A stretch of DNA of 64,000 bases. Origin: UBA1723 sp045641065. Lineage in GTDB: Bacteria > Bacteroidota > Bacteroidia > Bacteroidales > Paludibacteraceae. A program made the translations under genes and the position numbers. The stretch lies in assembly GCA_045641065.1 (NCBI GenBank), contig JAZUGF010000076.1, positions 12,211 through 76,210 on the forward strand, given 5' to 3'. Below, piece by piece: positions 41,307 through 49,917 of this stretch. Under the pieces are notes generated by a model that ran no database searches, was not told where the DNA came from, and saw only the letters and a list, made by a program, of their open reading frames with translations. The number at the start of each line of letters is the position of its first letter. Position 1 is the first letter of the stretch.

Positions 41307-42683
41307 ATGCTGGACAAAATTAAAAATATCTACTTTTTAGGAATCGGTGGAATTGGAATGAGTGCCATCGCACGTTACTTCAATGCTAAGGGTTATTCAG
41401 TGGCTGGCTACGATAAGACGGAGACAGAACTTGCTGATAAGCTTCGTAGCGAGGGCATACAGGTGCATTTCGAGGATAATACCGCATTCATACCTGAGGA
41501 TTTTAAGAATCCTAACTATACCTTAGTTGTGTACACTCCGGCAATTCCAGATGATTTGACTGAATATCTTTTCTTCAAGAAGAATGGTTTTACAATCATG
41601 AAACGTTCGCAGATTCTTGGAGAGATAACAAAGAGTCAGGAGGCCATTTGTATCGCAGGTACTCATGGCAAGACAACAACTACAACAATGGTCGCTCACA
41701 CGCTTCACCATTCATTCTTGGATTGCAATGCATTCTTGGGTGGATTGTCGAAGAATTTTGAGAACAGCAATCTTCACCTTTCCAACAAGAGCAACTTGGT
41801 TGTTATTGAGGCTGACGAGTTCGACCGCTCTTTCTTGACTTTGGCTCCACAAATAGCTGTAGTTACAGCGACGGATGCTGATCATCTTGATATCTATGGC
41901 ACTTATGAGGAGTATTTGAAAGGCTTTGAACAGTTTGTTGAACTTATCAAACCAGGTGGTGCGTTGATCATGAAGGAAGGACTTCCTATCAAGACAAATG
42001 TACAGGAAGGTGTGAAAATTTACACTTACTCGGTTGATAAGGGAGATTTCCACGCTGAGAACATCAAGATTGCAAATGGCAAGATCGTGTTTGACGTGGT
42101 ATATCCGTTGGGCGTTTTGAAAGGTGTTGACTTGGGTGTGCCAGTTTACATCAATATTGAGAATGCGATTGCGACATGTGCTGTCTCGCTATTGAATGGA
42201 TTGTCTCACGAAGAAATCAGAAATGCAATCTCAAGTTTCCAAGGTGTGGCTAGACGTTTCGATTTCCACATCAAGCAAGACAATTTGGTGTTGATCGACG
42301 ATTACGCTCATCATCCAAACGAGGTGAAAGCAAGCATCGAGTCGTTGAGAAAACTATATTCAGATAAGAAGTTGACGGGAGTGTTCCAACCTCATCTTTA
42401 TACACGTACACGTGATTTTGCGGATGAGTTTGCAGCAAGTTTGTCACTTTTGGATGAGGTATTGTTGTTGGATATCTATCCTGCTCGCGAACTACCTATT
42501 GAGGGAGTGACAAGCCAGATCATTTTGGATAAGGTGACTGCTAAAGACAAGCGTTTGATTTCTAAAGATGGGTTGCTTGACTACGTTCGCACACACAAGA
42601 TAGAGGTTTTGGCTACAATCGGAGCTGGAGATGTCAATCTTATGCTTCCGCAGATTAAAAACATTCTTTTGTCAAAGGTATGA
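41307..42683 (+). CDS. murC: UDP-MurNAc-L-alanine ligase
   Basis: First amino-acid ligase of the stem peptide. 458 residues; GIGGIGMSAIARYF at the start, ATP loop AGTHGKTTTTTMV (about 116-128), EADEFDRSFL and YAHHPNEVKA later. The ATGA overlap of four bases with ftsQ indicates coupled translation. Confidence 0.97.
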   Translation: MLDKIKNIYFLGIGGIGMSAIARYFNAKGYSVAGYDKTETELADKLRSEGIQVHFEDNTAFIPEDFKNPNYTLVVYTPAIPDDLTEYLFFKKNGFTIMKRSQILGEITKSQEAICIAGTHGKTTTTTMVAHTLHHSFLDCNAFLGGLSKNFENSNLHLSNKSNLVVIEADEFDRSFLTLAPQIAVVTATDADHLDIYGTYEEYLKGFEQFVELIKPGGALIMKEGLPIKTNVQEGVKIYTYSVDKGDFHAENIKIANGKIVFDVVYPLGVLKGVDLGVPVYINIENAIATCAVSLLNGLSHEEIRNAISSFQGVARRFDFHIKQDNLVLIDDYAHHPNEVKASIESLRKLYSDKKLTGVFQPHLYTRTRDFADEFAASLSLLDEVLLLDIYPARELPIEGVTSQIILDKVTAKDKRLISKDGLLDYVRTHKIEVLATIGAGDVNLMLPQIKNILLSKV

Positions 42684-43414
42684 GAGATAAACTGCAGAAG
42701 ATAGGTTTTTGTGTCATCGCTATATATGCTCTTGTGATGGCTGTGCTCGTACCGTCGACTGCGGAGAGCAAAAGCTGCATGGGGACACTGGTCAATATCG
42801 GCGACAGTTCAGAGTATAAGTTTGTAAACGAGTTGGATATCCTTAAGTATATCAATTCGGCAAACATCAATCCCAATGGGTTGAGCTATAAGAACATTAG
42901 TCTTGACAAGATGGAAAAGAAGATTACAGATATTCCATTTGTAAAAGAGGCACAATGTTATAAAAGCCCCAAAGGTTATTTGTGTGTGGACATCACTCAA
43001 CGTAAGCCGATATTAAGAATTAAAACTCCTACACAGGAATTGTATTTGGATTCGGAAGGAGGATTGATGAATACATCCACAGCTTTTTCTGCATATGTGC
43101 CAGTGCTGTTAAGCGAAAAGACATTGAACAAAAGCTATTTGAAAAAAGATATATATGAGTTTGCTCACTATGTTTACAACGACAAATTCTTGAATGCGTT
43201 AGTGGAGCAGATTTATATAGACGCCAACGGCAAAGTGGAGATGGTGCCAAGAGTTGGATCTCAGATAGTGGTGCTTGGAACGACAGACAATTACCAGAAG
43301 AAGATGGAACGTCTTAAGAAACTCTATGTGAGTGGCTTTTCTAAAGTGGGATGGAACAAGTATAAAAAGATAGATCTTACGTACGACAACCAGGCTGTGT
43401 GTACGAAGAATTGA
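42680..43414 (+). CDS. ftsQ: Division protein FtsQ
   Basis: 244-residue bitopic protein with one N-terminal span (about 7-24, IGFCVIAIYALVMAVLV) and a periplasmic POTRA-like and beta domain. It connects early and late division proteins together with FtsL. Sequence conservation is low, so the call rests on topology, size and position between murC and ftsA. A GGGCAA..TTGCCC palindrome follows its stop. Confidence 0.88.
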   Translation: MRDKLQKIGFCVIAIYALVMAVLVPSTAESKSCMGTLVNIGDSSEYKFVNELDILKYINSANINPNGLSYKNISLDKMEKKITDIPFVKEAQCYKSPKGYLCVDITQRKPILRIKTPTQELYLDSEGGLMNTSTAFSAYVPVLLSEKTLNKSYLKKDIYEFAHYVYNDKFLNALVEQIYIDANGKVEMVPRVGSQIVVLGTTDNYQKKMERLKKLYVSGFSKVGWNKYKKIDLTYDNQAVCTKN

Positions 43415-43507
43415 CGTAGGGGCAAGCCCTTGTGTTTGCCCAATAAACAAAGAACAAGAACAAAGACAAAGAACATAAAGTAAATACTATCAAAAATTAT
43501 AGTGACA
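43415..43507. repeat. GTAGGGGC-type palindrome between ftsQ and ftsA
   Basis: GTAGGGGCAAGCCCTTGTG with arms GGGCAA (43420) and TTGCCC, then an A-rich stretch with repeated AAGAACA/AAGACA units up to the ftsA start. It resembles dispersed GTAGGGGC repeats of Bacteroidales intergenic DNA. It could form a weak hairpin in the dcw transcript. Confidence 0.5.
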
Positions 43508-44902
43508 ATGGCGGATACACTACAATTGACGGATAAAATAGCAGTGGTGCTTGACTTAGGTACCACAAAACTTAGAGCTGTAGCTGGACTCATTGGCGAA
43601 GATGGCAAGGTGTCGCAGGTTATTGCTACAGAGGAGGCAGACTCTAAGGGAGTAAGACATGGAAGGGTTGACAACTATGTTGAGTTGGCAGGGGTATTAA
43701 AACCAATGTTCAACAAACTGTCCAATCGCATTTACAACAAATTTAAGGCCTCTATAGGAAACGCTTTCCTTGGCAACTCAGTTGAGATCAAAAGAGTATA
43801 TATTGCTCTTGGAGGAAAGGGAATTCTAGGAAAAGAGCAGAAAGAGGCCTATCGTCTAAATAATCAGTTCGTTGATGTGCCTGTTGTCCAGAAAATCCAG
43901 GAGGATATCAGAAAGCGAGTTGAGAATGACAAAGAAATGATTTTGGAATTTATCAACCAAGGATATAATGTTGACGATGATATCAAGATGGAGGCTGTAG
44001 GATGTAGAGCTTCCAGTGTAGAGGGCCGTTTTTGTGTAGTTACTGCAGAAAAGGAAATCAAGGAGGATATTGAAAAGACATTGTCTTCAATAAATATTCA
44101 ATTGGCAGGCTATTCTTTGTTGCCATTCGCTTTGGCGGATGTCATGCTTTCTGAGGCAGACAAAGAGGTCGGAGCTACATTGATTGACTTAGGTGCATCG
44201 TCTACTTCTATCGCAATCTATCGTGATAATGTTCGCCGTCACGTTAGAGTGTTGCCATTGGGAAGCAAATTGATCACTAAAGATATAAAAAATGTTTGTG
44301 GGTTGACTGCCGACAATGCGGAGAAAATCAAGAAGAGTCTAGGATGTGCATATCCTGGAGGTCTTGAGGAAAATGTTGTTGTCAGTGTCGCTGGAACAGA
44401 TGTTAAGATACAGCAGGTTGAGTTGGCATCGATTATTGAGGCTCGTTTGGAGGAGCTTATGACGTATCTTCTTGGTGAGATGAACAAAGTTAATGCGTTG
44501 ACTGCAACACGTAAGATTGTTCTGACAGGACGAGGAGCTCGTCTTAAGAAGGTTTGTGAGAAATTCACGAATGAGTTTGGCTTGGATACAGAAATCGGAA
44601 AAATCAAGGATGATTATTATGAGAAATACAGTCCGTATTTTGCATCGTTGGAGTCTGTTGGAGGAAACTATAACAAGATGGTCCGCAAGATGAATGAGTA
44701 TGCCGCTTGTCTTGGAGTACTTGAATCTTCTGAGCTTGATACTTGTATCTTCGTCGGTAAGAATGAAATCGCTAAACCAGGAAAACCTGCTGGATCTCCT
44801 AATGGAAACGGAGGAAAAGGTTTTTCTCGTTGGGTTACTGGTCTTTTTGGAAGTGTCGCCGAGAAGACTGCTAATATAATAGATGCTACTGAACTCAAAT
44901 AA
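43508..44902 (+). CDS. ftsA: Division protein FtsA
   Basis: Actin-like membrane tether for FtsZ. 464 residues from ATG 43508; an in-frame GTG at 43502 would add two residues. Actin-fold motifs: AVVLDLGTTKLRAV (phosphate 1), LIDLGASSTSIAIY (phosphate 2) and IVLTGRGARLKKV (adenosine). The C terminus has a Gly/Pro linker followed by GFSRWVTGLFGSVAEKTANII, a likely amphipathic membrane-binding helix. Two ftsZ genes follow, the first eight bases downstream, so this single FtsA would serve both. Confidence 0.95.
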   Translation: MADTLQLTDKIAVVLDLGTTKLRAVAGLIGEDGKVSQVIATEEADSKGVRHGRVDNYVELAGVLKPMFNKLSNRIYNKFKASIGNAFLGNSVEIKRVYIALGGKGILGKEQKEAYRLNNQFVDVPVVQKIQEDIRKRVENDKEMILEFINQGYNVDDDIKMEAVGCRASSVEGRFCVVTAEKEIKEDIEKTLSSINIQLAGYSLLPFALADVMLSEADKEVGATLIDLGASSTSIAIYRDNVRRHVRVLPLGSKLITKDIKNVCGLTADNAEKIKKSLGCAYPGGLEENVVVSVAGTDVKIQQVELASIIEARLEELMTYLLGEMNKVNALTATRKIVLTGRGARLKKVCEKFTNEFGLDTEIGKIKDDYYEKYSPYFASLESVGGNYNKMVRKMNEYAACLGVLESSELDTCIFVGKNEIAKPGKPAGSPNGNGGKGFSRWVTGLFGSVAEKTANIIDATELK

Positions 44903-44910
44903 TTATTGAT

Positions 44911-46275
44911 ATGGAGGAAAATTTCACATTTATTGACGACTTTGAAGAAAAAAACATTATCAAAGTAATTGGTGTCGGTGGTGGTGGCGGTAATGCTACT
45001 AACTATATGTATGAAAACCATATCAATGGTGTAGATTTCGTCATCTGTAACACAGACCGCCAGGCTTTACGCCGTAGCCCTATTCCTCCTGAATTCCATA
45101 TTCAGTTAGGAGAGAAGGGTCTTGGTGCAGGAAATGATCCTAACATGGGCCGTATGGCTGCTGAAGATTCTATTGAGAAAATCAAGGAGATGCTTCAGGG
45201 TACAGAGATGGTATTCGTCACTGCCGCTATGGGTGGTGGAACAGGTACAGGTGCAGCTCCTGTAATTGCTCATACAGCAAAGGAGATGGGTATTCTTACT
45301 GTCGGTATCATCACAATCCCATTCAAGTTTGAGGGACGCCGTCGTCTTCTCAATGCAATGGAAGGAATGCAGAGAATGCGCGAATCTGTCGACGCGATTG
45401 TTGTCATCTCAACAGATAGATTCCGTGAACTATATGGTAATCTTGGTTTGAAGGCTGGATTCTCAAAAGGTGATGAGATTTTGGCTATGGCTGCCAAGGG
45501 TATCGCTGAAATCATCACCGGTGACGGATATGTAAATGTGGATATGAACGATGTCCGTACAGTCATGACCAATTCCGGAGATGCATTGATGGGGTTGGCA
45601 AAAGCATCTGGACCGGATCGTGCTAAAAATGCAATTGAAGCGGCTTTGAACTCACCTTTGCTTATCAATAATAGTATAGAGAAGGCGAAGAATGTATTGC
45701 TTAATATATCTTATTCGTCAGAACACGAGGTGACAATTGAAGAGACAGACTATATTTGTCAGTATGTCCAGGATCAGATTGAGGGACACGGTGCAAACTT
45801 GATTTGGGGTGCATCTATCAATGATGATCTTGGAGAGGATTTGAATGTGACAGTAGTTGTTACTGGTATGAATGTCACTGATACTGATTTGACAGGAGAT
45901 ATGCAGATGACACAGCCTCAGACTTCAGCTTATGGATTCCAACAACCGGTCCAGAAAACTATTGCTGATGTGAGAACTGATATTTATTTGGGTGGTAATC
46001 ATGTCGCTCCTCAGAATAACAGTGCTGGATTCAGTATGAGCAACGCAGAAATTGATAAAATATATCAAGGACATTCGGCTCAACCACAGATTAAAACTCC
46101 AGAACCAGAACCGATTCCAGAACCAGAGCCTGATCCGGAACCAATTCCGGAGCCGGATCCAATTCCAGAACCGGAACCAGAACTAATTCCGGAACCAGAA
46201 CCAGTTGTTGCACCTGGTCCTAGACTACAATCAAGAGAATTAGATATCACTCAAATTGACGACGACGATGATTGA
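44911..46275 (+). CDS. ftsZ: Cell division GTPase FtsZ, first copy
   Basis: 454-residue tubulin homologue with a complete GTPase core: GVGGGGGNATNYM, the signature AMGGGTGTGAAPVI (about 107-120) and a T7 synergy loop NVDMNDVRTVM (about 208-218). After the core (to about 335) comes a long linker rich in Pro-Glu repeats (about 395-435) and an acidic end (LDITQIDDDDD). The end does not look like a usual FtsZ C-terminal peptide. The stop lies inside the start region of a second ftsZ (overlap of eight bases, ATGATTGA). Both copies have DMNDVRT rather than the DFADVKT I recall from Bacteroides FtsZ, which points to duplication within this lineage. Confidence 0.95.
   Translation: MEENFTFIDDFEEKNIIKVIGVGGGGGNATNYMYENHINGVDFVICNTDRQALRRSPIPPEFHIQLGEKGLGAGNDPNMGRMAAEDSIEKIKEMLQGTEMVFVTAAMGGGTGTGAAPVIAHTAKEMGILTVGIITIPFKFEGRRRLLNAMEGMQRMRESVDAIVVISTDRFRELYGNLGLKAGFSKGDEILAMAAKGIAEIITGDGYVNVDMNDVRTVMTNSGDALMGLAKASGPDRAKNAIEAALNSPLLINNSIEKAKNVLLNISYSSEHEVTIEETDYICQYVQDQIEGHGANLIWGASINDDLGEDLNVTVVVTGMNVTDTDLTGDMQMTQPQTSAYGFQQPVQKTIADVRTDIYLGGNHVAPQNNSAGFSMSNAEIDKIYQGHSAQPQIKTPEPEPIPEPEPDPEPIPEPDPIPEPEPELIPEPEPVVAPGPRLQSRELDITQIDDDDD
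46100..46212 (+). repeat. Pro-Glu coding repeat in the first ftsZ
   Basis: CCAGAACCAGAACCG/CCGGAACCAATTCCG units encode (P-E-P-[IED])n in the FtsZ linker. The repeat is imperfect at DNA level, so it may have grown by slippage and then diverged. Confidence 0.8.
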
Positions 46276-47641
46276 TACTCTAGATATACCTAATCCTGAC
46301 AAAACGTTTATCAAGGTGATAGGCGTTGGTGGCGGAGGAGGCAACGCAGTCGCATACATGTCTAAACAGGGAATTGAAGGTGTTGACTTCATCCTGATGA
46401 ACACAGATATGACTGCGTTAAGACGCTGTACTTCCGTGCCCAAAAGAATCTTGCTTGGCAACAAAGGCCTAGGAGCAGGATCAGATCCTCGTGTCGGTAT
46501 GGCAGCCATGCTTAGCGTCGAGGATAATGTTAGAAAGTTACTTTCTGATTCAACAGAAATGGTGTTCATCACTGCTACTTTAGGTGGTGGAACCGGTACA
46601 GGTGGAGCTCCTGTAGTGGCTCGTGTCGCAAAGGAACTTGGCATCCTTACGATCGGTGTCGTAACTACTCCATTCTCTTTTGAGGGTCCAGTCAGAAAAG
46701 CTAATGCGGAGGCTGGAATCCGAGAAATGAGAAAATATGTAGATTCTCTTGTCATAATCTCTAACGATAGACTTGTGAACAAAGACAAGAATCCTATGAG
46801 AAAATCAATGGGTCTACATTCAAGTTTTGCTGTATCGGATTCAGTGTTGGCTACAGCTGCACGCTGTATCTCTGATATGGTGACTCAGTCGGGTTACGTC
46901 AACGTGGATATGAATGATGTCCGCACTGTCATGACAGATTCTGGAGACGCTGTTATTGGTTCGGCAGAAGCATCTGCAGAGGTTTCTGGAGAATACCGTG
47001 CTTTGCAGGCTATGCGTGAGGCTCTAACTTCACCTCTACTTATCAATAACGATATCCGTAATGCCAAGAGCGTTTTGGTAAATTACCTATATTCTGATAA
47101 AGAAGTCACAATCGACGAGTTGTCTGAGACAATGGAGTTGGTTCAGATGAAGGTGAACGACGACGTGACTATCATCTGGGGTGCAAGCCAGGTGGAAGGT
47201 CTTGGAGATAAGTTGAAAATTTCTGTTGTTGTGACTGGACAGTCGTTGGCAGTTGAAAAGTTGATAACTCCTGAACCTGAGGTTTATTTCCCGCCGGTAG
47301 AAACGCCACCTCCGCCAAAGAATCCTGAAGTAAATAAGCCAAAGGAAGTGCTTGTTAAACTCGGAGACGATGGAGTCCTTGAGAAAGTTGAAGATGAAAC
47401 AAAGGTCAAGGATAAGATCACATTAATACCGACAGGAAACCGTGACGGAGCAACTGTGACTAAGAAAAAACTCACTGCCGCTGTGTTTGGAGAAGAAGTA
47501 GATGAGACTCCAGCATACGGTCGAGTAAGAGCCGTTGTAGCAGAACGTAAGCCAGAAATCACATCTTCATTCTCTGTGAAATTGGATGGAGAGGAGATAA
47601 AGATGGGAGATAATAGTTATATCTCCAATAGACCAGATTAA
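46268..47641 (+). CDS. ftsZ: Cell division GTPase FtsZ, second copy
   Basis: 457-residue second FtsZ with an intact GTP site: GVGGGGGNAVAYM, TLGGGTGTGGAPVV (about 104-117) and T7 loop NVDMNDVRTVM. Differences from copy 1 include ALRRCTSVPKRILLG, a Lys/Asn insertion (RLVNKDKNPMRKSM) and a linker with PPVETPPPPKNPEVNKPKE instead of Pro-Glu repeats. It ends in a compact GDNSYISNRPD tail that looks more like a protein-binding C-terminal peptide. The ATG at 46268 overlaps the stop of copy 1; a TTG at 46256 is also open. Either copy could be the main Z-ring protein. The intact core argues against a pseudogene. Confidence 0.93.
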   Translation: MIDTLDIPNPDKTFIKVIGVGGGGGNAVAYMSKQGIEGVDFILMNTDMTALRRCTSVPKRILLGNKGLGAGSDPRVGMAAMLSVEDNVRKLLSDSTEMVFITATLGGGTGTGGAPVVARVAKELGILTIGVVTTPFSFEGPVRKANAEAGIREMRKYVDSLVIISNDRLVNKDKNPMRKSMGLHSSFAVSDSVLATAARCISDMVTQSGYVNVDMNDVRTVMTDSGDAVIGSAEASAEVSGEYRALQAMREALTSPLLINNDIRNAKSVLVNYLYSDKEVTIDELSETMELVQMKVNDDVTIIWGASQVEGLGDKLKISVVVTGQSLAVEKLITPEPEVYFPPVETPPPPKNPEVNKPKEVLVKLGDDGVLEKVEDETKVKDKITLIPTGNRDGATVTKKKLTAAVFGEEVDETPAYGRVRAVVAERKPEITSSFSVKLDGEEIKMGDNSYISNRPD

Positions 47642-47669
47642 TTTGTAAAACTTTAAAATATAAAATACT

Positions 47670-48122
47670 ATGGCATTGTTTGATGTTATCAGCGAGGATA
47701 TAAAGAAAGCAATGATTGCCAAAGACAAGGTTGCTTTGGAGGCATTGCGTGGAGTGAAGAAAGAGTTTCTTGAGGCTAAGACAGCAAAGGGATCAAATGG
47801 TGATCTTACTGACGACGCTGCACTAAAGATTCTTCAGAAGATGGTAAAGCAGCGTAAGGAGTCTGCTCAGATCTTCACAGAGCAGAATCGTCCAGAGTTA
47901 GCAGAAAACGAGTTGGCTGAGGCATCAGTTATCGAGAAGTATCTTCCTGCAAAGTTATCTGACGCAGAACTAGAGGCTGAGATCAAGGCTATCATCGCTG
48001 AGGTTGGTGCAAAGACAGCTCAGGAGATGGGTAAGGTTATGGGTGTCGCAACAAAGAAGCTTGCTGGTAAGGCAGACGGTAAGGACATCTCGGCAAAGGT
48101 AAAGGCTTTGTTGAATTCATAA
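47670..48122 (+). CDS. GatB/YqeY domain protein
   Basis: 150-residue cytoplasmic helical protein of the YqeY family (LFDVISEDIKKAMIAKD, LRGVKKEFLEA, VIEKYLPAKLSDAELEAEI). It resembles the tRNA-binding tail of the GatB amidotransferase subunit, but its own role is not established. In Bacteroidota it commonly follows ftsZ, as here (28 bases). It uses more biased codons than the ftsZ genes. Confidence 0.92.
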   Translation: MALFDVISEDIKKAMIAKDKVALEALRGVKKEFLEAKTAKGSNGDLTDDAALKILQKMVKQRKESAQIFTEQNRPELAENELAEASVIEKYLPAKLSDAELEAEIKAIIAEVGAKTAQEMGKVMGVATKKLAGKADGKDISAKVKALLNS

Positions 48123-48150
48123 TGCAAAATTCATAATGCATAATTTGTGT

Positions 48151-48174
48151 AGAGACGTGGCGTGCCACGTCTCT
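48151..48174. repeat. GTAGAGACG palindrome after the division cluster
   Basis: AGAGACGTGG-CGTG-CCACGTCTCT, a 10-bp perfect stem 28 bases past the yqeY-type gene, followed by GCTGTTTT. It may act as a weak terminator. Same family as 7676-7701. Confidence 0.7.
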
Positions 48175-48242
48175 GCTGTTTTAAATAACGATCTTTCAAA
48201 GATTGTATTTGCTGAAAATTTGTATATTTGCATTATTGTGAC

Positions 48243-48302
48243 GTAGGTTACGGTAATGTGGGTTACGATAATTTCAGCGGAGATAAAATTTTCTTATTTT
48301 TG
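48243..48302 (+). promoter_or_regulatory. Tandem 15-bp operator-like repeat and promoter of the PIN module
   Basis: GTAGGTTACGGTAAT (48243-48257) and GTGGGTTACGATAAT (48258-48272) abut directly. The second runs into TTTC (48272-48275), then 19 bases and TATTTTTG (48295-48302). Another -7-like TATATTTG is at 48223-48230. The repeat therefore covers the upstream edge of the promoter, a good place for binding by the antitoxin or the complex. Confidence 0.6.
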
Positions 48303-48334
48303 TCATGAGTTGGTAATTAAAATTGTTGAAAATT

Positions 48335-48547
48335 ATGGGGTTAAATAATGCACAGCTAGAAGTGCTTAATTGCATTTCTTGCATCGATAATGATAAAGAT
48401 TTGAATTCATTAAAAGAGTTGTTGTCCAAATTTTTGAATGAGTTGCTTCAAAAAAAATTGGATGATATGTGGAATGAAGGAGAACTATCACAGGAGAAAA
48501 TTGAAGAGTGGGGTAATTCTCATCTAAGAACTACTACAAATGAATAG
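48335..48547 (+). CDS. Putative antitoxin of a PIN toxin
   Basis: 70-residue acidic, mostly helical protein (LKELLSKFLNELLQKKLDDMWNEGELSQEKIEEW). The C-terminal WNEGELSQEKIEEWGNSHLRT resembles the toxin-wrapping tail of short PIN-partner antitoxins. No DNA-binding fold is obvious. The ATG at 48335 is chosen over TTG 48323, which adds MLKI. It overlaps the PIN gene by eight bases (ATGAATAG), typical of toxin-antitoxin pairs. Confidence 0.7.
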   Translation: MGLNNAQLEVLNCISCIDNDKDLNSLKELLSKFLNELLQKKLDDMWNEGELSQEKIEEWGNSHLRTTTNE

Positions 48548-48965
48548 TATACGTAATATTGTTCTTGATACTAATTATTTGATCCAATGTGTCTCAAGGA
48601 AAAGTGTATATTACCAAGTATGGAGTGATTTTTTGGATGGTAGGTACAATTTGTGTGTTTCAACAGAGATCCTGTCGGAATATGAGGAAATTATAGGGAG
48701 ATTAATGTCTCCTGAAATTGCAAAAATTGTAATTGAGATGATTCTAAGGTCTCCTTATACATTAAGAATAGATGCCCATTTCAGATTTAGATTAATAGAA
48801 AAAGATCCAGACGACAACAAGTTCGTTGATTGTGCAATTGCTGCTAATGCAGAATATATAGTTAGTAACGATGCTCACTTTGATATTCTAAAAAATATCC
48901 CATTCCCATCTTTGTGTGTGGTTAGAATTGAAAAATTCCTAGAAATATTAAATGAAGAACGATAA
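48540..48965 (+). CDS. PIN-domain ribonuclease toxin
   Basis: 141-residue PIN-domain protein of the PIN_3 type. The acidic metal site is visible: Asp10 (VLDTNYL), Glu in SEYEEI near residue 48, DPDDNKFVDCA (about 89-99) and SNDAHFD (about 109-115). It is probably a Mg-dependent endoribonuclease held in check by the upstream gene. It ends with a hairpin, CCATTTGCCC..GGGAAAATGG, within ten bases of the stop. All catalytic positions are present, so it is predicted active. Confidence 0.85.
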   Translation: MNSIRNIVLDTNYLIQCVSRKSVYYQVWSDFLDGRYNLCVSTEILSEYEEIIGRLMSPEIAKIVIEMILRSPYTLRIDAHFRFRLIEKDPDDNKFVDCAIAANAEYIVSNDAHFDILKNIPFPSLCVVRIEKFLEILNEER

Positions 48966-48968
48966 TAA

Positions 48969-48998
48969 CCATTTGCCCGGCTCTGGGAAAATGGCTTA
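48969..48998 (+). terminator. Hairpin after the PIN gene
   Basis: CCATTTGCCC-GGCTCT-GGGAAAATGG followed by CTTATTTTAATTT; 9 of 10 stem pairs. A likely weak intrinsic terminator. Confidence 0.6.
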
Positions 48999-49004
48999 TT
49001 TTAA

Positions 49005-49036
49005 TTTGTCAGTATAGTAAACTTACAGTATCTTTC
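49005..49036 (+). promoter_or_regulatory. Promoter of the NERD gene
   Basis: TTTG (49005-49008), 20 bases, TATCTTTC (49029-49036), one mismatch from consensus. The ATG is 21 bases downstream. Confidence 0.55.
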
Positions 49037-49057
49037 TCCTAAATTAATTATAACGTT

Positions 49058-49816
49058 ATGGATATTAATGTGGGTATGATAATAGTAATTACGATAGCAT
49101 TTGTTGCACTTGTTATAATTAATCGTAAAAAAGCAAAAATATCAGGAGCTGTTGGAGAAACAAAAGTCTCTATTTTGTTGAAACTTCTTGGAAAAGACTA
49201 TAGCCTCTTAAATGATATCATGTTAGATACTAATTATGGAACTACACAAATTGATCATATTGTGGTGTCCCCTTATGGTATATTTGTTATAGAAACAAAA
49301 AACTATCAAGGATGGATTTTGGGCGGAGAAAACTCAGAATATTGGACCCAGAATATGTATGGAAACAAATATCAATTTAGAAATCCTCTTTTGCAGAATA
49401 ACGCTCATGTTAATGTTCTAAGAAAGATATTGCCTTATTATGCAAATGATAATTTTGTCTCTATAGTTGCCTTTAGTGGAAAATCTACGTTGAAGGTTAA
49501 TGTTAGTGAAGCTTGTCATGTCTTGTACATCTCAAAACTTTTATGGTTTATAAAAAAGTACAAAGAAGTAAAATTAAATCCATGCCAAATTGAAGAAATA
49601 TGCAATTTGATAAATGATAATAATATAAGCTCTTCTGAAGTTAAAAAAAAACATGCGAAATTGGTAAAACAAAGAGCGAAAGAAAGCGAGACTCAGATAG
49701 AAAATGGAGTGTGTCCTAGATGTGGTGGTTCATTAGTAGAAAGATATGGTAAATATGGTACTTTTTATGGATGCTCGAATTATCCAAAGTGCAAATTCTC
49801 CATTTCCTCAAAATAA
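49058..49816 (+). CDS. NERD-domain protein with C-terminal topoisomerase-type zinc finger
   Basis: 252 residues: an N-terminal membrane span (about 5-21), a NERD nuclease-related domain (about 30-140, with GAVGETKVSILLKLL, TTQIDHIVVSPYGIFVIETKNYQG) and a C-terminal zinc finger with Cys219, Cys222, Cys239 and Cys245 (CPRCGG and YGCSNYPKC). The NERD Asp in QIDHI and the Glu/Lys in VIETKN correspond to the restriction-nuclease-like active site. The membrane span, nuclease fold and DNA-binding finger suggest a membrane-tethered DNA-processing protein. Such proteins are found in housekeeping and defence settings, and its function is not established. Confidence 0.88.
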   Translation: MDINVGMIIVITIAFVALVIINRKKAKISGAVGETKVSILLKLLGKDYSLLNDIMLDTNYGTTQIDHIVVSPYGIFVIETKNYQGWILGGENSEYWTQNMYGNKYQFRNPLLQNNAHVNVLRKILPYYANDNFVSIVAFSGKSTLKVNVSEACHVLYISKLLWFIKKYKEVKLNPCQIEEICNLINDNNISSSEVKKKHAKLVKQRAKESETQIENGVCPRCGGSLVERYGKYGTFYGCSNYPKCKFSISSK

Positions 49817-49863
49817 ACCATATTTTGTGATGAATACTTATTGGGACTCGTCCTTACATATGA

Positions 49864-49905
49864 CAAACAAAAAGACGCGAGGATTTCCCCGCGTCTTTTT
49901 GTTTG
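49864..49905. terminator. Bidirectional terminator between convergent genes
   Basis: CAAACAAAAAGACGCG and CGCGTCTTTTTGTTTG form a 16-bp perfect stem around an AGGATTTCCC loop. T-runs on both strands serve the NERD gene and the leftward gene. Confidence 0.93.
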
Positions 49906-49917
49906 ATATTCAGTTTT

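Noticed and set aside
46240..46788. 182-codon minus-strand frame opposite the second ftsZ
   Set aside because: It mirrors conserved FtsZ codons; no independent evidence of coding.
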